Of a stretch of DNA of 26,548 nt, positions 15,568 to 22,803 are shown one piece after another. A model generated the notes under the pieces. The model was not told the origin of the DNA, searched no databases, and saw only the letters and a program-made list of their open reading frames with translations. The stretch's first letter is position 1, and the number at the start of each line of letters is the position of its first letter. A program made the translations under genes and the position numbers. This stretch comes from a virus: the IMG/VR virus record IMGVR_UViG_3300030118_001958, positions 1-26,548 of that record; one strand, given 5' to 3'.

Positions 15568-17400
15568 ATGGCAAGAGAAAGATTACTTTTTGAATTTGAT
15601 GGTGATGCTAGTAAGTTTAAACAAGCTGTCAAGCAAAGTGAAAAAAGCGTAAGTGGTTTTAGTTCTAATCTAGCAAAGGTCGGTGGAGTTATAGCAGGGG
15701 TTTTCGCAGTAGATAAAATAATGGAGTTTGGTAGTGGTGTAATAGAAACTACTGCTACTTTTCAAAGGTTTGAATCTGTATTAACAAATACTTTAGGAAG
15801 CACTTCTGAAGCACAAAGAGCTTTAGATAGGATCACAGACTTTGCATCAAAGACACCATTTAGTGTTTCAGAGTTGACAGATAGTTTTGTACGTCTTGCA
15901 AATCAAGGCTTCAAACCTACATCAGAGGAGATGAGGAAACTTGGTGATCTAGCATCATCTACTGGTAAAGAATTTGTAATGCTAACAGAAGCAATAATTG
16001 ATGCACAAGTTGGTGAGTTTGAGAGATTAAAAGAGTTTGGTATTCGTGCTAGTAAACAAGGGGATCAGGTTACGTTTACATTTAAGAACGTAAAGACACA
16101 AGTTGATTTTACATCTGATGCAATACAAAACTATATACTTTCACTTGGTGATCTTAAAGGTGTATCAGGTGCAATGGTTGGTATATCAAACACTTTGGGT
16201 GGACAAATTTCGAATTTAGGTGATTCATTTGATAAGATGAAGGATACCATTGGTGATGCCTTAATGCCAGTATTAACATCTGTAATAAACAAGTTCAAAG
16301 GATTATTTGAAATGATAACGGATTTACTTAATCCTAATCAGGCGTTAATAGACGATTTTAAAGAAGCAAAAGATGCAGTAGATAATTTAGAAGAAGCAAG
16401 TTTTGCATTATCGGAAACACAAAGAAAATTAGTTGAAGTTACCAATGAAAGAAAAAGACAAAGACTAGCAGAACTTGAAAATCAAATATCAAAAGAAACT
16501 GAAAACTTATCATCTAAAATAGAAAGACAAGGTGAAGTTTTAGATATAGAAAACCAAAAACTTAAAAAATTAAGTGACCTATTGGTTGAATTAGATGGAA
16601 ACCAAAATACTACAGCAAAAAATTTAGAATTTCAAACTGATAGATTTTTAGAACAGAATGAAGTTGTTAGAGAAGCACAGAAAGAATTTGATAATTTAAA
16701 CAAAGAATTATCTGAATTTAATAGAAAGGTTCAAGAGATAAAAACACCTACACAAGAATTATCAAAAACCACACAACAAATAACCTTAGATAGCACTAAC
16801 TATAGTAATAGTTTAAAAAAGGAAACAGTACCCCTTACTACTCAGCTTTCAGAATCCTTAAATGTTGCAAATTTAAAATATAGAGAAATGTTGCCTGTAG
16901 TAGAAGATACTGCAAAAACTCAGCAACAATTTGCAATGGCAACCAACATTGTAACTTCAGGAATGAATTTAATGTTTGATGCACTTTCTAATCCTGATGC
17001 TTTTGATTCCTTCTTAAAATCAGTAAAGCAAATCATAGTACAACTTTTAAAACAACTTGCAATAATGGTTGCTATCGCAGGAGTTATGGCTTTGGTTAGT
17101 GGTGGATCAATGTCATTTGGTAAAGCATTTAAAAAATTATTAGGAATTGGTGGAGGTGGAGGATCAGGTGGTGGTCTTGGAGGAGTTCTTGGTTTTGCTG
17201 AAGGTGGTATTGTAACAAAACCAGTTATGGGTATGATTGGAGAAGCAGGACAATCGGAAGCAGTTATACCATTAAACAGATTACCTCAAATGATTGGTAA
17301 TATAGGTGGTAATCAGAAAGGTGAATTTACACTTAGAGGACAAGACTTAATACTAGCACTTGAAAGAGCAGGTGATTTCAGAGCAAGAATAACTGGATAG
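15568..17400 (+). CDS. Tail tape measure protein
   Basis: 610 residues. Residues about 1-250 match the tape-measure N-terminal domain (ATFQRFESVLTNTLGS, then ITDFASKTPFSVSELTDSFV, then DAQVGEFERLKEFGIRASKQ). Residues about 265-440 are charged, low-complexity coiled coil. A hydrophobic segment near 495-515 (AIMVAIAGVMALVSGG) is followed by a glycine run and the common C-terminal motif 'FAEGGIVTKPVMGMIGEAGQSEAVIPL' (543-568). Using the general rule of about 1.5 angstrom per residue, the tail would be roughly 90 nm, an estimate only. It determines tail length and is ejected during DNA entry. Located after the G/GT chaperones, as expected. Confidence 0.92.
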   Translation: MARERLLFEFDGDASKFKQAVKQSEKSVSGFSSNLAKVGGVIAGVFAVDKIMEFGSGVIETTATFQRFESVLTNTLGSTSEAQRALDRITDFASKTPFSVSELTDSFVRLANQGFKPTSEEMRKLGDLASSTGKEFVMLTEAIIDAQVGEFERLKEFGIRASKQGDQVTFTFKNVKTQVDFTSDAIQNYILSLGDLKGVSGAMVGISNTLGGQISNLGDSFDKMKDTIGDALMPVLTSVINKFKGLFEMITDLLNPNQALIDDFKEAKDAVDNLEEASFALSETQRKLVEVTNERKRQRLAELENQISKETENLSSKIERQGEVLDIENQKLKKLSDLLVELDGNQNTTAKNLEFQTDRFLEQNEVVREAQKEFDNLNKELSEFNRKVQEIKTPTQELSKTTQQITLDSTNYSNSLKKETVPLTTQLSESLNVANLKYREMLPVVEDTAKTQQQFAMATNIVTSGMNLMFDALSNPDAFDSFLKSVKQIIVQLLKQLAIMVAIAGVMALVSGGSMSFGKAFKKLLGIGGGGGSGGGLGGVLGFAEGGIVTKPVMGMIGEAGQSEAVIPLNRLPQMIGNIGGNQKGEFTLRGQDLILALERAGDFRARITG

Positions 17401-17402
17401 AT

Positions 17403-19805
17403 ATGGCTTACGGAGAATTATATAGAGTTAATTTCTTTGACACAGATGAACACAAGTTTTTATTACAAATATTTGAAGATGGTTATAGTGGTTTGGTTTC
17501 GGATAATTTAACACTTGGTGATAATCCAGTTGTTGTATCTTATCAACAAGACAATAATTTTTTTAATCCAATCATTGGTAGTTCTTGCAAATTACAATTC
17601 TATGTAGAAGAAGGTACTGGTGGTGGAGTTTGGAACTTAGAAGAAACAAATTGGAATCTAGCAAATTTTTTATGGAACGCTGAAGGAAGTATTGATTTTC
17701 TTGAACCTTCAAATGATAGAGAATTTAAAGTTGTATTATCAACTAGAAACGCTACTGGCACAACAACATCAACAAGTTCTATAAGCGTATTAAAAGATTC
17801 ATCTGCTACTTTTACATCTAAAGTAAAAGTAGGTGATATTGTAATAAACGAAAACGATAACACATCAGCTTCTGTTACTGCTGTAACAGACAATAATACT
17901 TTAGTATTAAGTTCAGATATATTTACTTCAGGCACAACTACTGGCAAAACATATTCAGTATATAGAAAATATTGGACTGGTTTTATAGTACAAGATTCGT
18001 TTAATCTACCATTACAAGATTTCCCATTTTTAATAGAAGCGTATGCTTCTGATCTAATCGGTACATTAGACGGATACGAATATGAATTGACAACAACACA
18101 ACCTACTGGATTACAAGCAATAGTAGAATGTCTTAGACAGATTAATATAGAGAACGGACAAGGTGATAGTGGTAAATCACTTGACTTCTCATATAAGTTT
18201 TTATGCAGAATTAAACCTACTTCTGCAAGTGGTGTTACACCAAGCTATGGTAATCCCTATGATCAAATAGAAATAAATGATGTTTCTGCTTTTAGAAATG
18301 AAAATGGAAACAATTTAGATGCTAAGTTTATTTTATCGAATCTATTGTTAATGTTCAACTGTAGAATATTCCAACACGAAAACACGTGGACTATCATATC
18401 AAATGATTCTTATTCTTTATCTGCATTTGATACAAGTTATACTAATGCTATAGGTAACAAATTTATAACTTATGATAAGAATGGTTCTAATGAAAGTACA
18501 GAATCCTTTACATCAGCTCAGATAATACAAAATATAAATTCAAGTGGAAGTGCAAACACTATACAACCTATGAATAAAGACTTGATAAAAACTATCAAGA
18601 GACCTGCTGTAAGAGCAAGAGTAAATACAGCAATTAAAAATTTGTTAAAATCAAACTTTACAAATGGAGACTTTGAAAGCACCTCTGCACCTAGTGGATC
18701 AATACCATCTGATGCTTATGCTATAAATACTTGGACTATTACCGATACAGCAACTACGTTTGCAGTAGATAGTAATACTGCTACTTTTGGCATTACACCA
18801 TATCAAGGATCAAAATGTTTAATAAACATAGGTAATGATACTGCTAATGGTGGTGATACTAACTTAATAGCATCCAATAATACTGCTAATTTTAGTAATA
18901 CTTTTTTATCAAAAGACTTAAAGTTAAATTATGCAATCTTTGCTGACCAACCTGCAACATACGATGGCAACTTGCTTAATTATAATTTTTACTGGAGATT
19001 AACATTTACACCTGATGGTGGAGGTACAACTAAATATTGGGATGTTATTAATAATGAATGGAAATCATCTTCTGTAAAAAACAGAATTAATAATGATGTT
19101 GCTAATGAATGGGTAAGATATAGCTTTGATATTTTACCTTTACCATCTACTGGTAATATTACTATAGAATTTTATGAACCTGAAGAAGCAAATTTTCCTT
19201 TAGGCACAAGTTTTAGATTTTATATTGATGATGTTGATTTTGTTGCAGTATCAGATTTAGAATATTATTCTACACTTGTAAATATTACAGATACAACATT
19301 TAGAAAGAATAGTGGTGTAATACCTCCCTTTGATGTTAGGTTTGGACAGATTGAGGATACTGGTTATGCAAATGCTTTGGTTAATACTGTGACACCTCCA
19401 AGTGCAATAGTAACATTTGATCATCAAGATTTATCTGAAGCAGAAGATTTAGAAGCTATGATGTGTCGTTTAAGATTAGCAGACTTGTCAGATAATAACA
19501 ATATGTATGAAGGTACATTTAGAAAGACTTCAGATAGCGATAATTTATTATTACCTATTAGTATGCTTACATTCCCAAAACTTAATTTTACAACATTACC
19601 TGATAATACAGATCAGATGGCAATAGATAATTTAGAATGGAATGTTTCTAAAAATAGATATAAAATAAAAACACACGTATCTAATCAATCGAATTTAAGA
19701 TCATTTAGTAGCACCAGTAGATCAAGAGGTTTCTTTACATCGAGACCTGAAGATAGTGCTGATCCTTTATTACAATATGCTTACGCAAGACTAAAACCAC
19801 GTTAA
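17403..19805 (+). CDS. Large tail-tip/baseplate candidate with carbohydrate-binding-like domain
   Basis: 800 residues, two bases after the tape measure stop. The N-terminal 220 residues (ELYRVNFFDTDEHKFLLQIF, WNAEGSIDFLEPSNDREFKV, YWTGFIVQDSFNLPLQDFPF) resemble tail proteins seen next to tape measures in Bacteroidetes phages, occupying the Dit/Tal position. Residues about 415-630 read like a beta-sandwich carbohydrate-binding module: 'FTNGDFESTSAPSG' opening, central aromatic strands, 'FYIDDVDFVAV' close. The C-terminus is basic (RSRGFFTSRPED...YARLKPR). A distal-tail hub carrying a glycan-binding module is the best guess; fold not proven. Its stop overlaps the stop of the convergent gene by two bases. 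Confidence 0.65.
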   Translation: MAYGELYRVNFFDTDEHKFLLQIFEDGYSGLVSDNLTLGDNPVVVSYQQDNNFFNPIIGSSCKLQFYVEEGTGGGVWNLEETNWNLANFLWNAEGSIDFLEPSNDREFKVVLSTRNATGTTTSTSSISVLKDSSATFTSKVKVGDIVINENDNTSASVTAVTDNNTLVLSSDIFTSGTTTGKTYSVYRKYWTGFIVQDSFNLPLQDFPFLIEAYASDLIGTLDGYEYELTTTQPTGLQAIVECLRQINIENGQGDSGKSLDFSYKFLCRIKPTSASGVTPSYGNPYDQIEINDVSAFRNENGNNLDAKFILSNLLLMFNCRIFQHENTWTIISNDSYSLSAFDTSYTNAIGNKFITYDKNGSNESTESFTSAQIIQNINSSGSANTIQPMNKDLIKTIKRPAVRARVNTAIKNLLKSNFTNGDFESTSAPSGSIPSDAYAINTWTITDTATTFAVDSNTATFGITPYQGSKCLINIGNDTANGGDTNLIASNNTANFSNTFLSKDLKLNYAIFADQPATYDGNLLNYNFYWRLTFTPDGGGTTKYWDVINNEWKSSSVKNRINNDVANEWVRYSFDILPLPSTGNITIEFYEPEEANFPLGTSFRFYIDDVDFVAVSDLEYYSTLVNITDTTFRKNSGVIPPFDVRFGQIEDTGYANALVNTVTPPSAIVTFDHQDLSEAEDLEAMMCRLRLADLSDNNNMYEGTFRKTSDSDNLLLPISMLTFPKLNFTTLPDNTDQMAIDNLEWNVSKNRYKIKTHVSNQSNLRSFSSTSRSRGFFTSRPEDSADPLLQYAYARLKPR

Positions 19806-19815
19806 GATTTTTTTT
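19780..19815 (+). terminator. Possible weak terminator at the end of the late operon
   Basis: CTTACG (19780-19785) can pair with CGTTAAG (19800-19806, one bulged T), followed by A and eight T (19808-19815). The stem is short and overlaps the end of the tail gene and of the convergent gene. Weak evidence. Confidence 0.3.
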
Positions 19816-19975
19816 CTAAATGTTTTAAAGACTTACATTCATCTTTTAGAAGTTCTTGGAATTGGTTTACTTCTTCTTTGTATTCTTCGATGATCTTTCT
19901 TCTTTGCTCTAAATCGTGCATTGAGTTAGAGCAAGAATCAAGAAATGTTTTTTTCAGAAATTCATATAAACTCAT
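19802..19975 (-). CDS. 57-residue charged coiled-coil protein, convergent with the tail operon
   Basis: Read on the minus strand from ATG 19975 to a TAA at 19804-19802. The product begins MSLYEFLKKTFLDSCSNSMH and continues as a highly charged helix (EQRRKIIEEYKEEVNQFQEL) ending LEKKS; it has two Cys. No Pro or Gly, so one long helix or coiled coil is likely. Its ATG overlaps the TGA of the upstream 26-residue gene (ATGA), and its stop shares two bases with the stop of the convergent tail gene. Not recognised. With the membrane peptide before it, it forms a coupled pair at the very end of the leftward operon. Confidence 0.65.
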   Translation of the reverse strand: MSLYEFLKKTFLDSCSNSMHDLEQRRKIIEEYKEEVNQFQELLKDECKSLKHLEKKS

Positions 19976-20052
19976 ACAAAAAGTATTAATGAAACATATA
20001 GTGTTGAAAACAACACGATCAAAAATAAGAAATCTAATATTAATTTTTTCAT
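19972..20052 (-). CDS. 26-residue hydrophobic membrane peptide
   Basis: Minus-strand reading from ATG 20052: two Lys, then an almost wholly hydrophobic helix (LILDFLFLIVLFSTLYVSLI) ending LFV and TGA. The ATG is one base after the stop of the upstream gene and the TGA overlaps the next ATG by 4 nt, so it fits the operon's tight packing exactly. Size and shape resemble small membrane-acting peptides (holin-like, toxin-like or exclusion peptides), but nothing more can be said from sequence. Being so short, it could be only a coupling ORF for the downstream coiled-coil gene. Confidence 0.5.
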   Translation of the reverse strand: MKKLILDFLFLIVLFSTLYVSLILFV

Positions 20053-20053
20053 A

Positions 20054-20248
20054 TTATTCGTTTTCAAATTCAGATAATAAATTATTTGCTTCATCATATA
20101 CTGATTCAGAAACTACATACGTCATATCGCAAGGATCATTCAATGTGATCTTTTGACCATCTTCGGTAGTGTAGTCTAACATCATTATAGTTAATGTGTT
20201 TCTATCTCGTGAAACCTCGAATGTAAAGATGTCGTGTTCAAATGTCAT
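20054..20248 (-). CDS. 64-residue acidic hypothetical protein
   Basis: Small acidic protein with a strand-rich start (MTFEHDIFTFEVSRDRNTLTIMMLDYT) and a helical acidic end (ESVYDEANNLLSEFENE). Not recognised. The ATG shares one base with the stop of the upstream gene (TAATG on the minus strand). Acidic, small and early, it has the general look of a phage host-takeover or inhibitor protein, but no specific evidence supports a function. Confidence 0.6.
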   Translation of the reverse strand: MTFEHDIFTFEVSRDRNTLTIMMLDYTTEDGQKITLNDPCDMTYVVSESVYDEANNLLSEFENE

Positions 20249-20427
20249 TACTTTCTACCAGTTAATTCTTTGATCTCATCAGCTAACTCTTTAATAGACT
20301 TTAGCTGAATATTTATATCACTTTTCTTTACCTTATCAGACCAATCAGTATTGATCCACTCTACACGCTTTTTAAGGCGTTCCTTACGAGCTTTCTCTTT
20401 TGCCCTATGGTAACTATCATTTTTCAT
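20248..20427 (-). CDS. 59-residue basic helical protein
   Basis: From ATG 20427 the product is MKNDSYHRAKEKARKERLKK followed by RVEWINTDWSDKV and a helical end (IKELADEIKELTGRK). An in-frame ATG further up at 20478 would add 17 residues (MGVEIPPFDFKRFKRFI), but that ATG is buried in a perfect 10-bp hairpin and the added residues partly come from a tandem 9-base repeat (AAATCGTTT), so the inner start is preferred. Not recognised; the charge suggests nucleic-acid or protein binding. Confidence 0.6.
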   Translation of the reverse strand: MKNDSYHRAKEKARKERLKKRVEWINTDWSDKVKKSDINIQLKSIKELADEIKELTGRK

Positions 20428-20455
20428 AATAAATCGTTTAAATCGTTTAAAATCA

Positions 20456-20479
20456 AATGGGGGTATTTCTACCCCCATT
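20456..20479 (-). other. RNA hairpin with GAAA loop between two leftward genes
   Basis: On the minus-strand transcript: AAUGGGGGUA, loop GAAA, UACCCCCAUU, a perfect 10-bp stem with a GNRA tetraloop. It begins 4 nt after the stop of the 97-residue gene and is followed by UUUGAUUUU. It can act as a weak terminator/processing site or block initiation at the AUG (20478) inside the stem. Confidence 0.65.
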
Positions 20480-20483
20480 AGTA

Positions 20484-20777
20484 TTACTTTTTTCTAGGCT
20501 TTTTTTCCTCAACTATTATGTGGCTTATTACTCTCCTAGAAGTTTCAAAACGTCTGTTATATTTAATCCATTCATCTACCTCAGATTCATAGATTAACAA
20601 ATCACCAAACCATTCTTTTCTAATTTTAAAGTTTGGTATGTCTGATGGTCTCTCTCCTTTAATAACTTGCCTATCAGCTTTTCTATTAAATACTAATCTG
20701 CCTTTTATAACCTTGCCATCATCTTTAATAATGGTGGGATTTTTCCCACCATTATATTTATAAATCTTTACACTCAT
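20484..20777 (-). CDS. 97-residue basic hypothetical protein
   Basis: MSVKIYKYNGGKNPTIIKDD start, a basic middle (GRLVFNRKADRQVIKGERPS), an aromatic segment 'WFGDLLIYESEVDEWIKYNRRF' and a basic end (EEKKPRKK). Not recognised; small, basic and possibly nucleic-acid binding. Starts at an ATGA junction with the upstream gene. A 12-bp hairpin is encoded within codons 8-17 (20728-20755) and another hairpin lies just after its stop, an unusual pairing that may indicate self-regulation or RNA processing. Confidence 0.65.
   Translation of the reverse strand: MSVKIYKYNGGKNPTIIKDDGKVIKGRLVFNRKADRQVIKGERPSDIPNFKIRKEWFGDLLIYESEVDEWIKYNRRFETSRRVISHIIVEEKKPRKK
20728..20755 (-). other. RNA hairpin inside the start of the 97-residue gene
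   Basis: Minus-strand transcript AUAAUGGUGGGA, loop AAAA, UCCCACCAUUAU: a perfect 12-bp stem, about 22 nt downstream of the start codon. Its left arm AAUGGUGGGA resembles AAUGGGGGUA of the hairpin at 20456-20479. Confidence 0.6.
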
Positions 20778-21154
20778 ACTGATATTGTTTTTAACTCTTC
20801 AACAATATTCTCATAGTGAGACTGTAAACTATCAGGTGAATGATAAGACTTACATCTTACAGTTACCCAGTCATTGACTGGTATTTTAACCTTGTGTTCT
20901 TTTTTAGCTTTTCTAATAGCATTTATAAATGTATTAGAATAACCAAAGTATCCAAAAGGTGAACCCCACTTATCTCTTCTGCCTAGCTTTCCATCAGTTT
21001 TTATTCTGATAATCATATATCCACCAAGATGTTTGTTTTTAAAAGCAAACCATCTTTTAGATTTATGAAGTTTTAGATGATTGAAAACGGTTCTTGATCT
21101 ACCATAAGATGGTTTACCATCCCTCTCTCTCACATCTACATCAAAACTTTCCAT
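20774..21154 (-). CDS. 126-residue basic hypothetical protein
   Basis: Sequence outline: MESFDVDVRERDGKPSYGRS, then aromatic/basic stretches (HKSKRWFAFKNKHLGGYMII), a Gly/aromatic loop (KWGSPFGYFGYSNTFINAIRKAKKEHK, about 82-108 region) and an end 'WVTVRCKSYHSPDSLQSHYE'. The pattern of strand, G-Y-F-G-Y, then a helix with 'AIRKAKKE' suggests a small alpha/beta DNA- or RNA-binding fold (AP2-like DNA-binding proteins have a similar strand-loop-helix shape), but this is a weak impression. First gene of the second leftward block, behind a 160-nt structured leader. Confidence 0.6.
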   Translation of the reverse strand: MESFDVDVRERDGKPSYGRSRTVFNHLKLHKSKRWFAFKNKHLGGYMIIRIKTDGKLGRRDKWGSPFGYFGYSNTFINAIRKAKKEHKVKIPVNDWVTVRCKSYHSPDSLQSHYENIVEELKTISV

Positions 21155-21314
21155 TTTATTTAGTTTAAATTATAGGGGTGAATTTGATTTTTAAGTCTTA
21201 CTCGCACCCCATTTACGTTTGACTACTATTATTCTGATAGTTCAGATGTTCAGTAATTAATTACTTACTAATGACATTACATAGATAAAAAATTTTTTAC
21301 AAATAAAAAAATTT
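21155..21314 (-). promoter_or_regulatory. Structured regulatory gap upstream of the second leftward block
   Basis: Noncoding 160 nt. It holds GGGGTG (21175-21180) paired with CACCCC (21205-21210) in the leader, a perfect 14-bp palindrome AGTAATTAATTACT (21252-21265), GTTCAG repeated at 21240 and 21248, and a long all-A/T imperfect inverted repeat (about 21285-21318) that also contains TTTATTTG on the minus strand, a 7/8 match to the -7 box. It probably separates two transcription units. Confidence 0.5.
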
Positions 21315-21473
21315 TTATATGTATTTTTTTTTAAGTCTAAGAATATGGTCGTGAAGTTTAGACCAGTCATCGGATTCAAGATCAGAAGTTGACCACTCAA
21401 TTTCTTTCTTTGTGATACCTTCTAGTGTTTTTAATAAATCTTTTTTTCTAGTTTGATCTGATATGTATTTCAT
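21315..21473 (-). CDS. 52-residue hypothetical protein
   Basis: Minus-strand gene starting at ATG 21473, which overlaps the TGA of the nuclease-like gene by 4 nt (ATGA). Product: MKYISDQTRKKDLLKTLEGI, then TKKEIEWSTSDLESDDWSKL and a basic end HDHILRLKKKYI. Helical, mixed charge, no membrane segment, not recognised. It is the last gene of the upper leftward block before the 160-nt regulatory gap. The overlap signature, shared by nearly every junction of this operon, is the main reason for calling it. Confidence 0.6.
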   Translation of the reverse strand: MKYISDQTRKKDLLKTLEGITKKEIEWSTSDLESDDWSKLHDHILRLKKKYI

Positions 21474-21814
21474 ATAGAAAATATTTTATGATGAATTAAC
21501 ATTTCAACGAGTTCGTGAAAATCATCTTTTTCCATAATGACATATTCACCATCGTTTTTTCTTTTGTGATAGATGATCTTATAATCATCTCTATCTGCTT
21601 CCATCTCTTTGAATATCTTATGATATGATGGATTATTAATTAAGGATTTACATTGTACTGCAAACGGTTTAGTGTTTACTAAATCAATCTTTCTATCATC
21701 CATCATCTTGGATGCGTACCTTGAAGTCTCACAATAAGACCAACCAAGCTCTCTAAATTCTTTCCTGATTTGTCTTTCGTAGTCGTGACCCTTCCTTCTG
21801 TTTGTGTTTGACAT
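21470..21814 (-). CDS. Small PD-(D/E)xK nuclease / Holliday-junction-resolvase-like protein
   Basis: 114 residues. The motif order fits the restriction-endonuclease-like fold of Hjc-type resolvases: 'RRKGHDYERQIRKEFRELGW' with Glu13, 'SRYASKMMDDRKIDLVN' with Asp44, and 'PFAVQCKS' with the Q54-x-K56 catalytic strand. Relatives of this size in phages are annotated as resolvase- or VRR-type nucleases. In an operon with a RecE-like exonuclease and an SSB-like protein, a role in resolving recombination or replication intermediates is likely. Exact substrate unknown. Confidence 0.72.
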   Translation of the reverse strand: MSNTNRRKGHDYERQIRKEFRELGWSYCETSRYASKMMDDRKIDLVNTKPFAVQCKSLINNPSYHKIFKEMEADRDDYKIIYHKRKNDGEYVIMEKDDFHELVEMLIHHKIFSI

Positions 21815-21878
21815 AAAATATACTTAATACTGCTACTAATAAAATAGCGATAAATTTAATTAATCTTTTTTTTACCAT
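21753..21878 (-). CDS. Possible 41-residue single-TM protein overlapping two genes
   Basis: Minus-strand frame from ATG 21878 to TAG 21755-21753: MVKKRLIKFIAILLVAVLSI then FYVKHKQKEGSRLRKTNQERI. A clear positive-in/membrane-helix/basic-tail design fills the 41-nt gap between the MazG-like and nuclease-like genes. It overlaps the former by 23 nt and the latter by 62 nt, which is more than other junctions here, so the call is tentative. The hydrophobic core falls mostly in otherwise noncoding DNA, which favours it being real. Confidence 0.4.
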   Translation of the reverse strand: MVKKRLIKFIAILLVAVLSIFYVKHKQKEGSRLRKTNQERI

Positions 21879-22182
21879 CTCTTTCTACAAATAAAGCATA
21901 ACCCAAATAACAATAGTTGATAACATCTGCAAACCTAGAATGAATAGGTTCACTCTTTTTAAGGTTAGCGTTTTTTAGGTGAGCATAAATACTTTGTATT
22001 TGTTTCTCAAAAAATGTTGCCCATACTTTCATATCAGATGTTTCTAATCGTTCTGCTGTACTCTTAAAGTTTGCAAGAACATCTGTATCTTCATTTGTGT
22101 ATTCAGGTCTTTTACTAACCATTATATCAAATGAATAATCATTTAATTGTTTTACTAGCTTATCAAATTCTGTCTGTGTCAT
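21856..22182 (-). CDS. MazG-like / nucleotide-pyrophosphatase-like all-helical protein
   Basis: 108 residues, helical. The sequence 'KRPEYTNEDTDVLANFKSTA' (about 24-43), a later helix 'KVWATFFEKQIQSIYAHLKN' and 'EPIHSRFADVINYCYLGYALFVE' (about 78-100) gives the layout of small MazG/DUF1599-like NTP pyrophosphatases, where an E/D-rich pair of helices binds Mg-nucleotide and the final 'R..D..NY..L' helix is common. Catalytic EExxE is not obvious, so this is a fold-level guess. Starts at an ATGA junction. Phage relatives act in nucleotide-pool control or base modification. Confidence 0.5.
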   Translation of the reverse strand: MTQTEFDKLVKQLNDYSFDIMVSKRPEYTNEDTDVLANFKSTAERLETSDMKVWATFFEKQIQSIYAHLKNANLKKSEPIHSRFADVINYCYLGYALFVERDGKKKIN

Positions 22183-22427
22183 AATACTTTTTTTAAAATG
22201 TCATACTTTACTGGATCAAGTTCTTTGATCTTACTTAAAAAGATCAGTTGTTCTTGACTAGCTTTTTCTCTTTCTTCATCAGTTGAATCAATACCAAGAT
22301 TACATTCAATCTTTGCCATTGCTTCCATAAGAGCATCAATCTTTGCTTTCACTTGCTTATTGGTATTATAAGCACCATAGATTTCTCTTTTTTCGTTTCT
22401 ATTTAAATCATCAGTCGTTGGTGTCAT
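22179..22427 (-). CDS. 82-residue helical hypothetical protein
   Basis: Charged helical protein: MTPTTDDLNRNEKREIYGAY, a long helix 'KAKIDALMEAMAKIECNLGI', then 'DSTDEEREKASQEQLIFLSKIKELDP'. No recognised domain. It overlaps the upstream gene by 17 nt and the downstream gene by 4 nt (ATGA). A structural partner or adaptor within the recombination operon is possible, but nothing specific supports a function. Confidence 0.6.
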   Translation of the reverse strand: MTPTTDDLNRNEKREIYGAYNTNKQVKAKIDALMEAMAKIECNLGIDSTDEEREKASQEQLIFLSKIKELDPVKYDILKKVL

Positions 22428-22803
22428 ATATATTCTTTTTATGGTTTGGTAATATGTAACTTTCTTTCTTTACTAATTTATTGTTTTTAAAGTCGGTTGT
22501 TTTAGGACAATCCATAACTGCTAATTCTAGTTCTGAAATATCAATGTCTTTCAGATCATACCAGTACAACTTATGATCATAAGCTACTACATAGTAACAA
22601 CCTTTCTCACCACACAACTTCATCAGCTTATCATACTTATATTTTTCAATCATCCATTTGTCGTAATACGACTTCCTAACTTTTATCTCTATTATACTTC
22701 TTATACTTTCCATATCGTAATGGCTCATTTCTTCAGAATCTTCTATGTCATCAATAATAAATTTTAAATATTCTCTGACATCAGATTCTTTTTTAAATAT
22801 CAT
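22411..22803 (-). CDS. 130-residue protein, possible PD-(D/E)xK-type nuclease fold
   Basis: The N-terminus is helical and acidic (SDVREYLKFIIDDIEDSEEM). The centre has 'SIIEIKVRKSYYDKWMIEKYKYDKLMKL' (about 36-63) and 'GCYYVVAYDHKLYWYDLKD'. The 'IEIKVR' strand with Glu39 and Lys41, followed by a 'W.IEKYKYD' helix and a strand pair, resembles the second half of small PD-(D/E)xK nucleases, where E-x-K is the catalytic strand; the upstream acidic residue could be Asp30. It starts at an ATGA junction with the RecE-like gene. Assignment weak; the gene itself is secure. Confidence 0.55.
   Translation of the reverse strand: MIFKKESDVREYLKFIIDDIEDSEEMSHYDMESIRSIIEIKVRKSYYDKWMIEKYKYDKLMKLCGEKGCYYVVAYDHKLYWYDLKDIDISELELAVMDCPKTTDFKNNKLVKKESYILPNHKKNIYDTND

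Noticed and set aside
19878-20156. Plus-strand frame in the convergent region
   Set aside because: It is antisense to three tightly coupled small minus-strand genes and has no leader or motif.
20428-20478. Start of the basic protein at ATG 20478
   Set aside because: The ATG is in a perfect 10-bp hairpin and the added residues include a tandem-repeat peptide; ATG 20427 fits better, though not excluded.
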